Assembly: GCF_016901135.1 (NCBI RefSeq)
Contig: NZ_JAFEVL010000045.1
Coordinates: forward strand, 558,001-622,000
Source: Martinezella lusitana
Lineage (GTDB): Bacteria; Pseudomonadota; Alphaproteobacteria; Rhizobiales; Rhizobiaceae
Length of the DNA: 64,000 nt
Reading direction: 5' to 3'
Part shown: positions 9,151 through 18,459 of the stretch, piece after piece
How positions within the stretch are numbered: position 1 is the first letter of the stretch
Layout of the letters: each line of letters opens with the position of its first letter
Program-made: the position numbers and the translations under genes
Notes under the pieces: generated by a model
What the model saw: only the letters and a program-made list of their open reading frames with translations
Told to the model about the DNA's origin: nothing
Databases searched by the model: none

Positions 9151-10205
9151 AGCCGCTTTCCGCTTGCCTTGTCGAAGAGATGCGCGCTGGCCTGATCGAT
9201 GGCGATATCGATCCTGTCGCCGAAGCGGATGTTCAGCCGCTCCCGGAACAGGCAGGAGATTTCCTCGCCGCCGCAATCGAGCTTGGCGTAGATTTCTGAT
9301 CCCGTGCCCTCGACGATGCCGACCCGTCCCGAGATGCCATTCGTCGCCACACGGATATGTTCGGGCCGGATGCCGTAGACAAGCGGGCGGCCGCCATATT
9401 GTGCGATGGGAGATCCTTCCGGCAATGGCAGGATAAGGCCCTTCTCGCTGCGGAAGACACCCTCTTCGATCCTGCCGTCGATGAAGTTCATCGATGGCGA
9501 GCCGATGAAGCCGGCGACGAACAGGTTGGCGGGGCGATCATAGAGGTCGAGCGGCGCACCGACCTGCTCGATGAGGCCGCCGTGAAGCACGACGATCTTG
9601 TCGGCCATGGTCATCGCCTCAACCTGATCATGCGTCACGTAGATCGTCGTCGTGCCGACCCGCTGATGCATGGATTTGATCTCGCCGCGCATCTGCACAC
9701 GCAGCTTGGCGTCGAGGTTGGAAAGCGGCTCGTCGAACAGGAAGACCTGCGGATCGCGCACCAGCGCCCGGCCCATGGCGACGCGCTGGCGCTGGCCGCC
9801 TGAAAGCTGGCGGGGAAGCCGGTCGAGCAGGTTTTCCAGGCCGAGAATGGCGGCGGCCTTCGCGACTTTTGCCGTGATCTCGGCCGCGCCTGCCTTTTTC
9901 AGCTTCAGTGCGAAGCCCATGTTTTCGGCGACCGTCATATGCGGATAGAGCGCATAGTTCTGGAAGACCATCGCAATGTCGCGGTCGCGCGCCGGCAGAT
10001 GGCTGACCTCGCGCTTGCCGATGCGGATTTCGCCGTCGCTGACCTCTTCCAGGCCGGCGATCATGCGCAGCAAGGTGGATTTCCCGCATCCAGACGGGCC
10101 GACGAGGACGACGAATTCGCCGTCGGCGATATCGACGCTGATATCGTGGATGACCTTCACCTGGCCGAAGCGCTTCTGGATGCTCTGGATGTTTACGGGT
10201 GCCAT
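9147..10205 (-). CDS. ugpC: Carbohydrate ABC transporter ATP-binding protein (UgpC/MalK family)
   Basis: A 352-aa ATPase with Walker A GPSGCGKST, signature LSGGQRQRVAMGRALV, Walker B VFLFDEPLSNLD and the family-typical C-terminal OB/TOBE regulatory domain (~residues 240-352). It energises the two permeases directly upstream in transcription order (31-base gap). The ugpC name is used in the broad rhizobial sense for shared sugar-ABC ATPases; the operon is not evidently for glycerol-3-phosphate. Its stop is shared with the TTG start of the kinase. Confidence 0.88.
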   Translation of the reverse strand: MAPVNIQSIQKRFGQVKVIHDISVDIADGEFVVLVGPSGCGKSTLLRMIAGLEEVSDGEIRIGKREVSHLPARDRDIAMVFQNYALYPHMTVAENMGFALKLKKAGAAEITAKVAKAAAILGLENLLDRLPRQLSGGQRQRVAMGRALVRDPQVFLFDEPLSNLDAKLRVQMRGEIKSMHQRVGTTTIYVTHDQVEAMTMADKIVVLHGGLIEQVGAPLDLYDRPANLFVAGFIGSPSMNFIDGRIEEGVFRSEKGLILPLPEGSPIAQYGGRPLVYGIRPEHIRVATNGISGRVGIVEGTGSEIYAKLDCGGEEISCLFRERLNIRFGDRIDIAIDQASAHLFDKASGKRL

Positions 10206-10236
10206 GGATGTGATCCTGTCGGAAAGAGGAGGTGCG

Positions 10237-11052
10237 TCATTTGACGGCGCCGGCAGTCAGGCCCGCGATGATCTGCCGTTGCGCAAACATGGTCAGGACG
10301 AGGACCGGCAGCGTCACGATCAGGGCGGCAGCTGCAAGCGGTCCCCAGCTCACCTGCTCGAAGGAGAGCATGTTGTAGACGGCGACCGGCAGCGTCCGGG
10401 TCTCACGGCTGGCAAGCACGATGCCGAAGACGAAGTTGTTCCAGGAGAAGATGACTGAGAGAATGAAGGCGACGACGATACCGGGCCGCGCGATCGGCAG
10501 GGCGACCAGGCGAAAGACCTGCCAAGGAGTGGCACCATCGATGCTTGCGGCCTCCTCCAATTCCATCGGGGTCGTCTCGAAATAGCCGATCATGATCCAG
10601 ACGACGATCGGGACGGTGACGACGAGATGAATGATGATCTGCGGCCAGAGTGTTCCCAATAGATTGAGCCATTGGAACAGCAGAAACAGAGGGATGAGGA
10701 AGGAGAGGCCCGGCGTCATGCGGGCGATCATGATGACGATTGCCGACTTTTCCGCCTTCAATCGCGCGATGCCGTAGCCTGCCGGCACACCGATGATAAG
10801 TGCGAGCAGAGTGGCCGCACCCGTTACCAATATGGAGTTCCAGAAATAGAGGAAGAAGTTATTTTCCTGGAAGACCTGGACGTAGTTCGACCAGGCGAAA
10901 CGGTCCGGAATGAGGATCGGCGGATAGGCGCCGCTGTCGATCTCGTATTTCAGCGACAGCGAGATCATCCAAAGGAAGAACAGGACGACCGGCGAGACCA
11001 TGACCAGGGCCACGAAGAGCAGGCCGAGGCGGTTGAGTGTCGAGCGCTTCAT
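10237..11052 (-). CDS. Carbohydrate ABC transporter permease (MalG/UgpE family)
   Basis: A 271-aa inner-membrane permease with six predicted helices and the EAA loop EEAASIDGATPWQVFRLVALP. It is the MalG-like partner of the next permease, from which it is separated by a single base. Together they form the translocation pore for the ligand of the binding protein at 11989-13320. Normal length, no anomalies. Confidence 0.88.
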   Translation of the reverse strand: MKRSTLNRLGLLFVALVMVSPVVLFFLWMISLSLKYEIDSGAYPPILIPDRFAWSNYVQVFQENNFFLYFWNSILVTGAATLLALIIGVPAGYGIARLKAEKSAIVIMIARMTPGLSFLIPLFLLFQWLNLLGTLWPQIIIHLVVTVPIVVWIMIGYFETTPMELEEAASIDGATPWQVFRLVALPIARPGIVVAFILSVIFSWNNFVFGIVLASRETRTLPVAVYNMLSFEQVSWGPLAAAALIVTLPVLVLTMFAQRQIIAGLTAGAVK

Positions 11053-11053
11053 G

Positions 11054-11989
11054 TCAATGCCCCTCCGCGTCGGTCCATCGCGTGCGCTGGCGCATCATGA
11101 GAAGCATGAAGGAAAGCGCGACGATGACGATGAAGAACACCACTGCCATGGCCGAGCCATAACCGATGTCGTAATAGGCAAAAGCGGTGTTGTAGAGATA
11201 GATGTTGATGGTCTCGGACGCCGTTCCCGGTCCGCCCTGAGTCATTGCATAGATAATATCGAAGCTCTTGATCGCGTCGATGCCGCGGATGATGACGGCG
11301 ATCATCAGGAAGGGCGCGATCATCGGCAGCGTCAGGTAACGGAATTTCTGCCAGACATTGGCGCCATCGATCTCGGCGCTCTCATAGGGTTCGCGCGGCA
11401 CGGAGGCGAGACCCCCGAGCACGATCAGCATGACCAGCGGTGTCCATTGCCAGACCTCGACCAGAACGAGCGAGGGGATGACGCTGACCTGATTGTAGAT
11501 CCATTCCTGCGGTCCAATGCCGACGAGGGATAGCATGTAGTTGAGCACGCCGAGCTGCGGATGGAACATCATGGTCCAGACGAGCGCCACCGCGACCGGC
11601 GTCGCCATCATCGGCATAACGAAGACGCCGCGCAGGAAGCCGCGCAGCGGAAAATTCGTATCGAAGATGAGGGCTGCCAGCGTTCCGAATATCAGCGGAG
11701 CGACGACGGATAGCACTGTATAGAGAACCGTATGCCAGAGCGATTCCCAGAAGCGGAGATCGGTTGCCAGCCGGACGTAGTTGTCCAAGCCAATGAAACT
11801 CTGCGATTGGCCGAGCGTCCATTTGTTCACGCTCATCCACAGGGTGAAAACCCAGGGAAAGACGATGACGGCTGCAATCACGATCAGCGCGGGAACGACG
11901 AATGGCCAGTAATTGGGAGCAAGCCTTCTCGGCTTGCTCCTCTCCTTTGCCGTGGTCGCCCTGGGATCTTCAATGCTCACGGAGGCCAT
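11054..11989 (-). CDS. Carbohydrate ABC transporter permease (MalF/UgpA family)
   Basis: A 311-aa permease with a cytoplasmic N-terminal extension, six predicted transmembrane helices and the EAA loop ESAEIDGANVWQKFRYLTLP (~residue 220). Its ATG overlaps the last base of the binding-protein stop codon, indicating tight coupling. The partner permease follows immediately. Confidence 0.88.
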   Translation of the reverse strand: MASVSIEDPRATTAKERSKPRRLAPNYWPFVVPALIVIAAVIVFPWVFTLWMSVNKWTLGQSQSFIGLDNYVRLATDLRFWESLWHTVLYTVLSVVAPLIFGTLAALIFDTNFPLRGFLRGVFVMPMMATPVAVALVWTMMFHPQLGVLNYMLSLVGIGPQEWIYNQVSVIPSLVLVEVWQWTPLVMLIVLGGLASVPREPYESAEIDGANVWQKFRYLTLPMIAPFLMIAVIIRGIDAIKSFDIIYAMTQGGPGTASETINIYLYNTAFAYYDIGYGSAMAVVFFIVIVALSFMLLMMRQRTRWTDAEGH

Positions 11990-13320
11990 TATCCCTCGCT
12001 TCGCGCCAGCACCGGTTCGAACTGCGCCGTCGCCGTCTTCAGTTCGCTTGCCGGGTCGGCGCCGCCGATCATGTTGGTCAGTGCAACGCCGTAGATGTCA
12101 CGGAACTCGGTGACCGGAATGATGACGGGCAAAGCGAGCTGCGATACCTTGGCGGAGCCGGCTACGGCGTCCAGCCAGGCGCCAGGCATCTTGACGCCCT
12201 CGCGAACCTTCTGATCCTCGAGAATGGACTGGCGGAACGGAACGCCGGCGCCGGCTTGCAGCAGGCGCGCGCCCATGTCGTGGGAGATCGCCCATTGGCA
12301 GAAGAGGTAGGCGGCTTCCTTCTTCTGGCTGGCAGCGGTTACGCCGATACCGTCGCCGGTGGTCGCTGCGGCCTGCGCGTTCGGTCCCTTCGGCATGACG
12401 CCGTAGCCGACCTGGCCGACCACGCGGGACTTTTCCGGATTTTCGATCGGCGGCGCGAAGCCGACGCCATCGAGCCACATGCCGATCTTGCCCTGCAGGA
12501 AGGCCGACTGCGCTTCGGCCCAGTTGAAGCCGGAAACGCCGGGAGGAGCCGATTTTGTCATCAGGCGCTGATAGAGCGTTGCGGCATCCACCGCTCCCTG
12601 CGATGTCGTCTGCAACTTGCCGTCGGCCGATAGCGGCGTTGCGCCGTAGCCGAGCATGAAGGTCGTCCAGACCGGGGCATTGGCATTCTTCAGGCCGCGG
12701 GCGACGAAGCCGTAGGTGTTGCTGGACTTGTCGGTCAGCGCCTCGGCGGCCTTGGCCATGTCTTCGAAGGTTTCTGGATAGGCAAGGCCCTTCTTTTCGA
12801 ACAGGGACTTGTTCCAATAGACGATCCAGTAATCCACCGAGAGAGGCAGGGAGCGCATGACGCCAGCGGGGTCCTTGGCGAATTTCAGGCCGGCCTCGGC
12901 AAAATCGCTTTCCGTCAGTGACGGATCGGTCAGGGACGGATCCTTCAGGAAACCGCTGATATCGGCAAGCCAGCCTCCCTTTTCGAACTGACGCTTCTGG
13001 ACGTGATAGCTCAGATGGACGACGTCGAAGCTCGGCTTGCCCGTGCTGAGTTCGATCGTCGTCTTCTGGCGCTGCTGCTGTTCCGGCGTCGCTTCCGCGT
13101 TGACCTTAATCCCCGTCAGCGCTTCGAACTCGTTCAGATATTTGAGGATCGTGTCGCTGCGCGGGCTCTTGATCAGGTTGACTTCGAGCGTCGTGCCGGA
13201 AAAGCGCTTCCAGTCGACGGCCGCCGATGCGGAACGCACGCCCAGAAGGCTTGTTGCTCCGAGCGCTGCCGTGCCGGCCATAAAGCCGCGACGCGTCGGA
13301 TTGAAAAATGACGATGACAT
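11989..13320 (-). CDS. Carbohydrate ABC transporter, periplasmic solute-binding protein (family 1)
   Basis: A 443-aa extracellular solute-binding protein of the MalE/UgpB type. The N-terminus carries a twin-arginine-like motif (TRRGFMAG at ~residues 8-15) followed by a hydrophobic stretch ending near ASA (~residue 33), so Tat export is possible. The ATG at 13320 follows GGAGGAAT. It is the first transporter gene of the operon and sets its specificity; a sugar or sugar acid is likely, given the DapA-family aldolase upstream and the PfkB kinase downstream. Confidence 0.86.
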   Translation of the reverse strand: MSSSFFNPTRRGFMAGTAALGATSLLGVRSASAAVDWKRFSGTTLEVNLIKSPRSDTILKYLNEFEALTGIKVNAEATPEQQQRQKTTIELSTGKPSFDVVHLSYHVQKRQFEKGGWLADISGFLKDPSLTDPSLTESDFAEAGLKFAKDPAGVMRSLPLSVDYWIVYWNKSLFEKKGLAYPETFEDMAKAAEALTDKSSNTYGFVARGLKNANAPVWTTFMLGYGATPLSADGKLQTTSQGAVDAATLYQRLMTKSAPPGVSGFNWAEAQSAFLQGKIGMWLDGVGFAPPIENPEKSRVVGQVGYGVMPKGPNAQAAATTGDGIGVTAASQKKEAAYLFCQWAISHDMGARLLQAGAGVPFRQSILEDQKVREGVKMPGAWLDAVAGSAKVSQLALPVIIPVTEFRDIYGVALTNMIGGADPASELKTATAQFEPVLARSEG

Positions 13321-13371
13321 CCTATTCCTCCTCCGTTGGCCGGAAATCTCCTCATTTGCGGCCTTGTTTAT

Positions 13372-14031
13372 TCAAATCTTCAATGCGCGATCCCGTGCTC
13401 CGTTGATGTGGGAGGCGAGAGCGGCAACCGCCTCCTCGGCCGATCGTCGCTGGATCGCTTCGAGCACTTTCAGATGCTCGTTCATCACGGGTCCGACATG
13501 TCCGTTGATGCGGAACCTGTCCTGGCTGATCAGGCGCATCTTGATGGAATTGACCCGGTACGCATTCGAAATGATGGTATTGCCAAGCGCGTCGATGAAG
13601 GCGTCGTGCATGCCCCAATCCACCGATTGCGCGTGAAGCTCGAGCTCCGGCGAGTTGTCGCCGGCCCGGATGGCGTCGGCGATGTCGCGGTGTTCCTTCA
13701 TAAGCTTCGCAATCGTATCGTCTGAAGCCGAATAGGTAAAAAGCGCTACCGCTTCCTTCTCCAGGAAGATGCGAAGCTGGAAGGCTTCGCGGATCAGGTC
13801 GAGATCGATATGGGCGATCTGCAATCCGCGCTGCGGTACCGTCTTGATCAACCCTTCCGCCTCCAGCCGAGGGATGAGTTCGCGGATCGCTCCAAGCGTC
13901 AGTCCCGTCAGCTCGACGAGCCTTCGCTGCGAGATGAACTGGCCCGGCCGAACGTCGCGCGCCAGCAGATGGCGCGTGAAGCTCTCATAGGCCTTCTCTC
14001 TCAACGTCGGCTGTTCGCCAGTTCCATCCAT
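13372..14031 (-). CDS. GntR-family transcriptional regulator (FCD subgroup)
   Basis: A 219-aa regulator. Residues ~10-75 form the winged helix-turn-helix (RRLVELTGLTLGAIRELIPRL). Residues ~85-215 form an all-helical FCD effector domain that usually binds a carboxylate or sugar acid through a metal centre. It lies 21 bases after the aldolase gene and 51 bases before the binding-protein gene, all in one direction, so it probably controls its own operon. A near-palindrome at 14975-14986 upstream of the first gene is a candidate operator. Confidence 0.84.
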   Translation of the reverse strand: MDGTGEQPTLREKAYESFTRHLLARDVRPGQFISQRRLVELTGLTLGAIRELIPRLEAEGLIKTVPQRGLQIAHIDLDLIREAFQLRIFLEKEAVALFTYSASDDTIAKLMKEHRDIADAIRAGDNSPELELHAQSVDWGMHDAFIDALGNTIISNAYRVNSIKMRLISQDRFRINGHVGPVMNEHLKVLEAIQRRSAEEAVAALASHINGARDRALKI

Positions 14032-14052
14032 CCGCAGCTCCGGGCAATTGGG

Positions 14053-14937
14053 TTAGGCAGCCTTGGCGCGGAACAACGCGTCGAAGGCAGCAAAGAGCTT
14101 GTCACAATCGTCCTTGCTCATTGGCACAAGCGGCGGGCGCACGGCAAGCCAGCTTTCCTCATTCGTCAAGCGGGCGAGGATTGCCTTGATGGACGGGATG
14201 ACGGGATAGCGCAGCAGTTCCTCCACGAAACGTTCGACATTGGCATCATCGACACCTTGTTCAGCCATGGCCTGCACTTCGCGGGGAAGCAGGTTCGCCA
14301 TGCCGGAGATGGCGCCTTGTCCACCGAGGCGCACCCCGCGTGCCAGATGCCGTTCGTCGCCGATCAAGATGATGAGGTCACCATGCGTCTTCAACAGCGC
14401 TTCGGTATAGGGCCAGTCGCCGGAGGAATCCTTGACGCCGACGACGACATCCGGAAAGGCGGCGCGCAGACGGCCGACGAGAGAAACAGAGAGCGGCACC
14501 ATCGTTACGGAAGGGATATTGTAGACGATCACGTCGCGCGCATGCGCGCCGAGCAGGGTGAAGACGGCCGCGAACCATTTGAAAAGCCCGTCATCGCTGA
14601 CATTCTTGAAATAGGAGGGCGGCGCGAGAAGGATGTTGCGGACGCCATGCGCAAGCGCCTGCTTTGCCTGCGCGGCGGCATCTTCGGCTGCGTCGACCAA
14701 GACACCCATGACGATCTGTGAGGGAGCGATGCCCTCAGCCATCATCGCGGCCAACACCTGCTGGCGCTCCTGCATGCCGATCGATGCGCCTTCGCCCGTA
14801 GTGCCGAAAAGAGTGACGCTCTTGCAGCCATTGGAAAGGCAGTGCCTGGCCTGCGCGACCACGCCCGAAGCGGCAATCTCGCCATCGGCGTCAAAGGGTG
14901 TTGCCAAGGCGGCCGACAGGCCAAAACTCTCTCTCAT
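14053..14937 (-). CDS. Dihydrodipicolinate synthase (DapA)-family aldolase/dehydratase
   Basis: A 294-aa class I aldolase-fold protein. The substrate loop is GTTGEG, the proton-relay tyrosine lies in YNIP (~residue 138) and the Schiff-base lysine in GVKDSSGD (~residue 168). The start at 14937 was chosen over 14973 because GGGAGG sits correctly before it. As first gene of an operon with a sugar transporter and PfkB kinase, cleavage or dehydration of a 2-keto-3-deoxy sugar acid is more likely than lysine synthesis. The exact reaction cannot be read from sequence. Confidence 0.85.
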   Translation of the reverse strand: MRESFGLSAALATPFDADGEIAASGVVAQARHCLSNGCKSVTLFGTTGEGASIGMQERQQVLAAMMAEGIAPSQIVMGVLVDAAEDAAAQAKQALAHGVRNILLAPPSYFKNVSDDGLFKWFAAVFTLLGAHARDVIVYNIPSVTMVPLSVSLVGRLRAAFPDVVVGVKDSSGDWPYTEALLKTHGDLIILIGDERHLARGVRLGGQGAISGMANLLPREVQAMAEQGVDDANVERFVEELLRYPVIPSIKAILARLTNEESWLAVRPPLVPMSKDDCDKLFAAFDALFRAKAA

Positions 14938-14974
14938 CCGATCCTCCCGATCTTGTGCGATCAGGCGTATCATG

Positions 14975-14986
14975 CTGACATGTTAG
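14975..14986. promoter_or_regulatory. Candidate GntR operator upstream of the sugar operon
   Basis: CTGACATGTTAG is a 12-base near-palindrome (five of six arm positions match, core ACATGT), 38 bases upstream of the first start codon of the aldolase/GntR/ABC operon. Size and position fit a GntR site, but no second copy was found to confirm it. Confidence 0.35.
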
Positions 14987-15113
14987 TTGTAAAGCGGAGT
15001 TTCGTTCAGTTGGTCATGACTGAGTTTCACTTTGTGGAGAAGCATGCCAATACCAGCGCCGGCCATACGAATTCGGCCAGGGATTTCGGCGATCCGACTT
15101 TTAAGCAGTAAGA

Positions 15114-15143
15114 GGCGCGTTGGAATGTAAGGTTTCCCGCGCC
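15114..15143 (-). terminator. Hairpin terminator of the BMP-type transporter operon
   Basis: Inverted repeat GGCGCG (15114-15119) / CGCGCC (15138-15143), continued inside by GGAA / TTCC after a two-base bulge. It begins 22 bases beyond the stop of the amidohydrolase gene and lies between two same-strand operons, so it most likely ends the upstream unit. Confidence 0.6.
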
Positions 15144-15164
15144 TGCCGCGATGCAGCTAGTGCG

Positions 15165-16457
15165 CTACTTCTGAATAGGCACGTAGTCGAGCCCGCCGTC
15201 GATCAGCGATGGTCTGCCATCGAGGAAGAGCTCGCCAATGCGCGGCGCCGAGCGGGCGATCACCTTGCCGCCCTTGATGACGGCCAGACGATTGGGCTTC
15301 AGGCGCAGCGCCTCCACCGTGTCGACCGCCTGCAGCACCACGAGATCGGCGTTACAGCCCTTTTCCAGCCCGTAGCCTTCGAGGCCGAGCGTTTTGGCGG
15401 AATTGACAGTCAGCGCGTCGAAGATCTTCTTCTTGTCCTCGATGCCGGCCATTTGAGCGACATGGATCGCCATGTGGCCGACTTCGAGCATGTCGCCCGA
15501 GCCCATCGAATACCAGGGGTCCATCACGCAATCATGGCCGAAGGAAACGTTGAGGCCGGCGTCCATCAGTTCGCGCACGCGCGTCATCCCGCGGCGCTTC
15601 GGATAGCTATCGTGCCGGCCCTGCAGCATGATGTTGATCAGCGGGTTGGGGATGACGTTGATCTTCGCTTCCGCCATCAGCGGGATGAGCTTGGAGACGT
15701 AGTAATTGTCCATCGAATGCATCGAGGTCAGATGCGAGCCGGCGACCCGGCCCTGCAGACCAAAACGGATGGTTTCGGCCGCCAGCGTTTCGATATGACG
15801 CGACATGGGATCGTCGGTTTCGTCGCAATGCATGTCGACGGGAAGGCCGCGATCGGCGGCAATCCTGCAAAGCGCTTCGACCGAGGCCTTGCCTTCATCC
15901 ATGGTGCGCTCGAAATGCGGGATGCCGCCGACGATGTCGACGCCCATATCAAGGGCGCGTGAGAGGGAGGCAACACCGTCCCTGGCGCGATAATAGCCAT
16001 CCTGCGGGAAGGCGACGAGCTGCAGGTCGATATAGGGCTTCACCTTCTCCTTGACTTCGAGCAGCGCCTCGGCCGTTACCAGCTTCGGGTCGGAGGTATC
16101 GACATGGCTGCGGATGAAGAGCAGACCTTGCGTAACGGCAAGATCGCAATAGCGCAGCGCGCGCTCGACGAGCTCTTCCTTCGTGACGATCGGGCGCAAC
16201 TCTCCCCAGAGTGCTATGCCTTCCAGAAGCGTGCCTGACACGTTCATACGCGGCAGGCCGAGCGACAGGGTCGCATCCATATGGAAGTGCGGATCAATGA
16301 AGGGCGGGCTCACCAGCCGATTGGTCGCATCGATCTCATCCTTCGCCTCGGCGGCAATCGAGGCTTCGTTGGCGGCGATCTTGCCATCCTTGATCGCGAT
16401 ATCGATGCTTTTGCGGCCGTCAGGCAGATTGGCGCTGCGAATGATCAGGTCGAACAT
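15165..16457 (-). CDS. Cytosine-deaminase-like amidohydrolase
   Basis: A 430-aa metal-dependent hydrolase of the amidohydrolase superfamily. The metal-binding HFH lies in PPFIDPHFHMDATL (~residue 65), HCDETDDP carries the next histidine and glutamate as in CodA-type cytosine deaminases, and SFGHDCVMDPWYSMG supplies the catalytic aspartate. The true start is the ATG at 16457 after GAGGAG. It is the last gene of the BMP-type ABC operon, which implies that the imported compound or its breakdown product is a pyrimidine or similar ring amide to be deaminated. Cytosine is plausible, not shown. Confidence 0.83.
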   Translation of the reverse strand: MFDLIIRSANLPDGRKSIDIAIKDGKIAANEASIAAEAKDEIDATNRLVSPPFIDPHFHMDATLSLGLPRMNVSGTLLEGIALWGELRPIVTKEELVERALRYCDLAVTQGLLFIRSHVDTSDPKLVTAEALLEVKEKVKPYIDLQLVAFPQDGYYRARDGVASLSRALDMGVDIVGGIPHFERTMDEGKASVEALCRIAADRGLPVDMHCDETDDPMSRHIETLAAETIRFGLQGRVAGSHLTSMHSMDNYYVSKLIPLMAEAKINVIPNPLINIMLQGRHDSYPKRRGMTRVRELMDAGLNVSFGHDCVMDPWYSMGSGDMLEVGHMAIHVAQMAGIEDKKKIFDALTVNSAKTLGLEGYGLEKGCNADLVVLQAVDTVEALRLKPNRLAVIKGGKVIARSAPRIGELFLDGRPSLIDGGLDYVPIQK

Positions 16458-16471
16458 GAAAACTCCTCGGT

Positions 16472-17413
16472 TTATCTTTCGCCACGGCGGTAGGGCTGCA
16501 TCAGTGCCTGCGGCACGCGGGCGCGCCGGCTCATGACGGCGAGCGCAACGATGGACAGGATGTAGGGTGTCATCAAAAAGATCTGATAGGGCACGCCTTG
16601 CACAGCGGTCTGCAGGCGTAGCTGGAAGGCATCGAAGAAGGCGAAAAGCAGCGCTCCAAACAGCGCTCGACCCGGCCGCCAGGACGAAAAGACGACGAGC
16701 GCGATGCAAATCCAGCCGCGGCCCTGCACCATGGTCGGAAAGAAGCTGTTGAAAGCGGAAAGTGTGAGGAATGCTCCGCCCATTCCCATCAAGGCGCTGC
16801 CGGCAATGACGGCGCCGTAGCGAACTTTCATCGGGTTGACACCCTGGGCTTCGGCGGCATGCGGATTTTCGCCTGTCATACGGATCGCAAGCCCGATCGG
16901 CATGCGGAAGATGATGTAGGCCATGACGAGCGCCACGAGGATCGCAAGATAGGTCGGCGCGGTCTGCGTGAAAAGGGCAGGGCCGATGAAGGGCATGGTG
17001 GAAAGCCCCGGAATGGCGATCGGCTGGAAGGGTATGATGGTCGGCGGCGTCCCGGCGACCGGCACGATCAGCCGGAAGACATAATAGCTGAAGCTGGACG
17101 CGAAGAGCGTCACGCCAAGGCCGGAAACATGCTGCGACAGGCCGAGCGTTACCGTCAGCGCCGAATGCAGCAGGCCGAAAATGCCGCCGGCGAGCGCAGC
17201 AATCAGAAGTCCGGTCCAGAGATCGGCGCCGTGATAGACCGAGAGCCAGCCGATCATCGCGCCGAAGGTCATGATGCCCTCGATGCCGAGATTGAGGACG
17301 CCGGCTCGCTCGCATAGAAGCGCTCCAAGCGTGCCGAAGATCAGCGGCGTGGCTATGCGCAGCACGGCGGCCCAGAGCCCGGCGGAAGCGATGATGTCGA
17401 ACAGCGTGCTCAT
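16472..17413 (-). CDS. BMP-type (nucleoside) ABC transporter permease 2
   Basis: A 313-aa hydrophobic permease of the branched-chain/ribose (BPD_transp_2) superfamily, with the conserved FGTLGALLCERAGVLNLGIEG block near the N-terminus that marks YufQ/RbsC-like nucleoside permeases. Its ATG overlaps the preceding permease stop by four bases. With the 17410-18459 product it forms a heteromeric pore. Confidence 0.86.
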   Translation of the reverse strand: MSTLFDIIASAGLWAAVLRIATPLIFGTLGALLCERAGVLNLGIEGIMTFGAMIGWLSVYHGADLWTGLLIAALAGGIFGLLHSALTVTLGLSQHVSGLGVTLFASSFSYYVFRLIVPVAGTPPTIIPFQPIAIPGLSTMPFIGPALFTQTAPTYLAILVALVMAYIIFRMPIGLAIRMTGENPHAAEAQGVNPMKVRYGAVIAGSALMGMGGAFLTLSAFNSFFPTMVQGRGWICIALVVFSSWRPGRALFGALLFAFFDAFQLRLQTAVQGVPYQIFLMTPYILSIVALAVMSRRARVPQALMQPYRRGER

Positions 17414-18459
17414 CGGCGGATCCTGTATTGCGTGAAGAACAGCGCAATCAGCATGGTCAGCAGTGACAAAGCGACCGTGACATCAGCGATATAGGTGGGA
17501 ATGCCGAGGCTGCGGCTCATCCCATCGGCGCCGACGAACATCATCGCCGTGAAGATTGCGGCCAGCACCACGCCGAGCGGATTGAGATTGGCAAGCATGG
17601 CGACGACAATACCGGCATAGCCGAAACCCGGCGACAGATCCGTCGTGACATAGCCCTTGACGCCCAGCACCTCGATTGCGCCGGCAAGGCCCGCAAGGCC
17701 GCCCGAAAGGCAGGCGACCTTTACCAGCGTTGATCCAAGCCGGACGCCGGCAAAGACGGCACCCGACGGATTGAGACCGGCGGCACGTGACTGCATGCCG
17801 AAGACGGTGCGTGACTGGATGAAATAGACGAGCGCGGCAAGCGCGATGGCGATCGCAAAACCGATATGCAGGCGGGAGCGGGCGATCAGTTTCGGCAGCA
17901 TGGCATGATCGACGACAGCCTGGGATTGCGGCCAGCCGAAAGCCGTCGGATCCTTCAGCACGCCATCGATCAGCATGGAGACGAAAAGCACGGCGATGAA
18001 ATTGAGAATGAGGCTGGTAACGACCTCGTCGACGGAAAAGCGAAGTCTCAACCATAGGGGAACGAGGATCAATACCATGCCGGCAGTCGCGCCGATGACC
18101 AGAAGCAGCGGGATCAGGATCGGAGCCGGCAGGCCGGCGAGCATTTTCGAGCCGGAGGCTGCGACCGCGATCGCGCCGAAATAGAACTGTCCCTCGGCGC
18201 CGATATTCCAAAGCCGGGCTCGAAAGGCGACCGCGGCCGCCAATCCCGTCAGGATCAGCGGCGTGGCGCGTGTCAACGTCTCGGTAGCGGAAAGCCGCGA
18301 ACCGAAGGCACCCATGAGGATGCGCCAATAGGCTTCGAGAACGGGCGCGCCGGCAATGGCAATGAGTACCCCCGCCAGCGCCAGGGCCGCGACGATCGCC
18401 AGCAACGGGGCGAGGACCATCATGTAAAGAGAGCGATGTTCGCGCCGTTCAAACCGCAT
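17410..18459 (-). CDS. BMP-type (nucleoside) ABC transporter permease 1
   Basis: A 349-aa permease of the YufP type with about nine to ten hydrophobic segments and the family block ATPLILTGLAAAVAFRARLWN (~residues 65-85), followed by NIGAEGQFYFGA. It overlaps the ATPase gene by 11 bases and the second permease by 4, so the operon is tightly packed. Normal length. Confidence 0.86.
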   Translation of the reverse strand: MRFERREHRSLYMMVLAPLLAIVAALALAGVLIAIAGAPVLEAYWRILMGAFGSRLSATETLTRATPLILTGLAAAVAFRARLWNIGAEGQFYFGAIAVAASGSKMLAGLPAPILIPLLLVIGATAGMVLILVPLWLRLRFSVDEVVTSLILNFIAVLFVSMLIDGVLKDPTAFGWPQSQAVVDHAMLPKLIARSRLHIGFAIAIALAALVYFIQSRTVFGMQSRAAGLNPSGAVFAGVRLGSTLVKVACLSGGLAGLAGAIEVLGVKGYVTTDLSPGFGYAGIVVAMLANLNPLGVVLAAIFTAMMFVGADGMSRSLGIPTYIADVTVALSLLTMLIALFFTQYRIRR

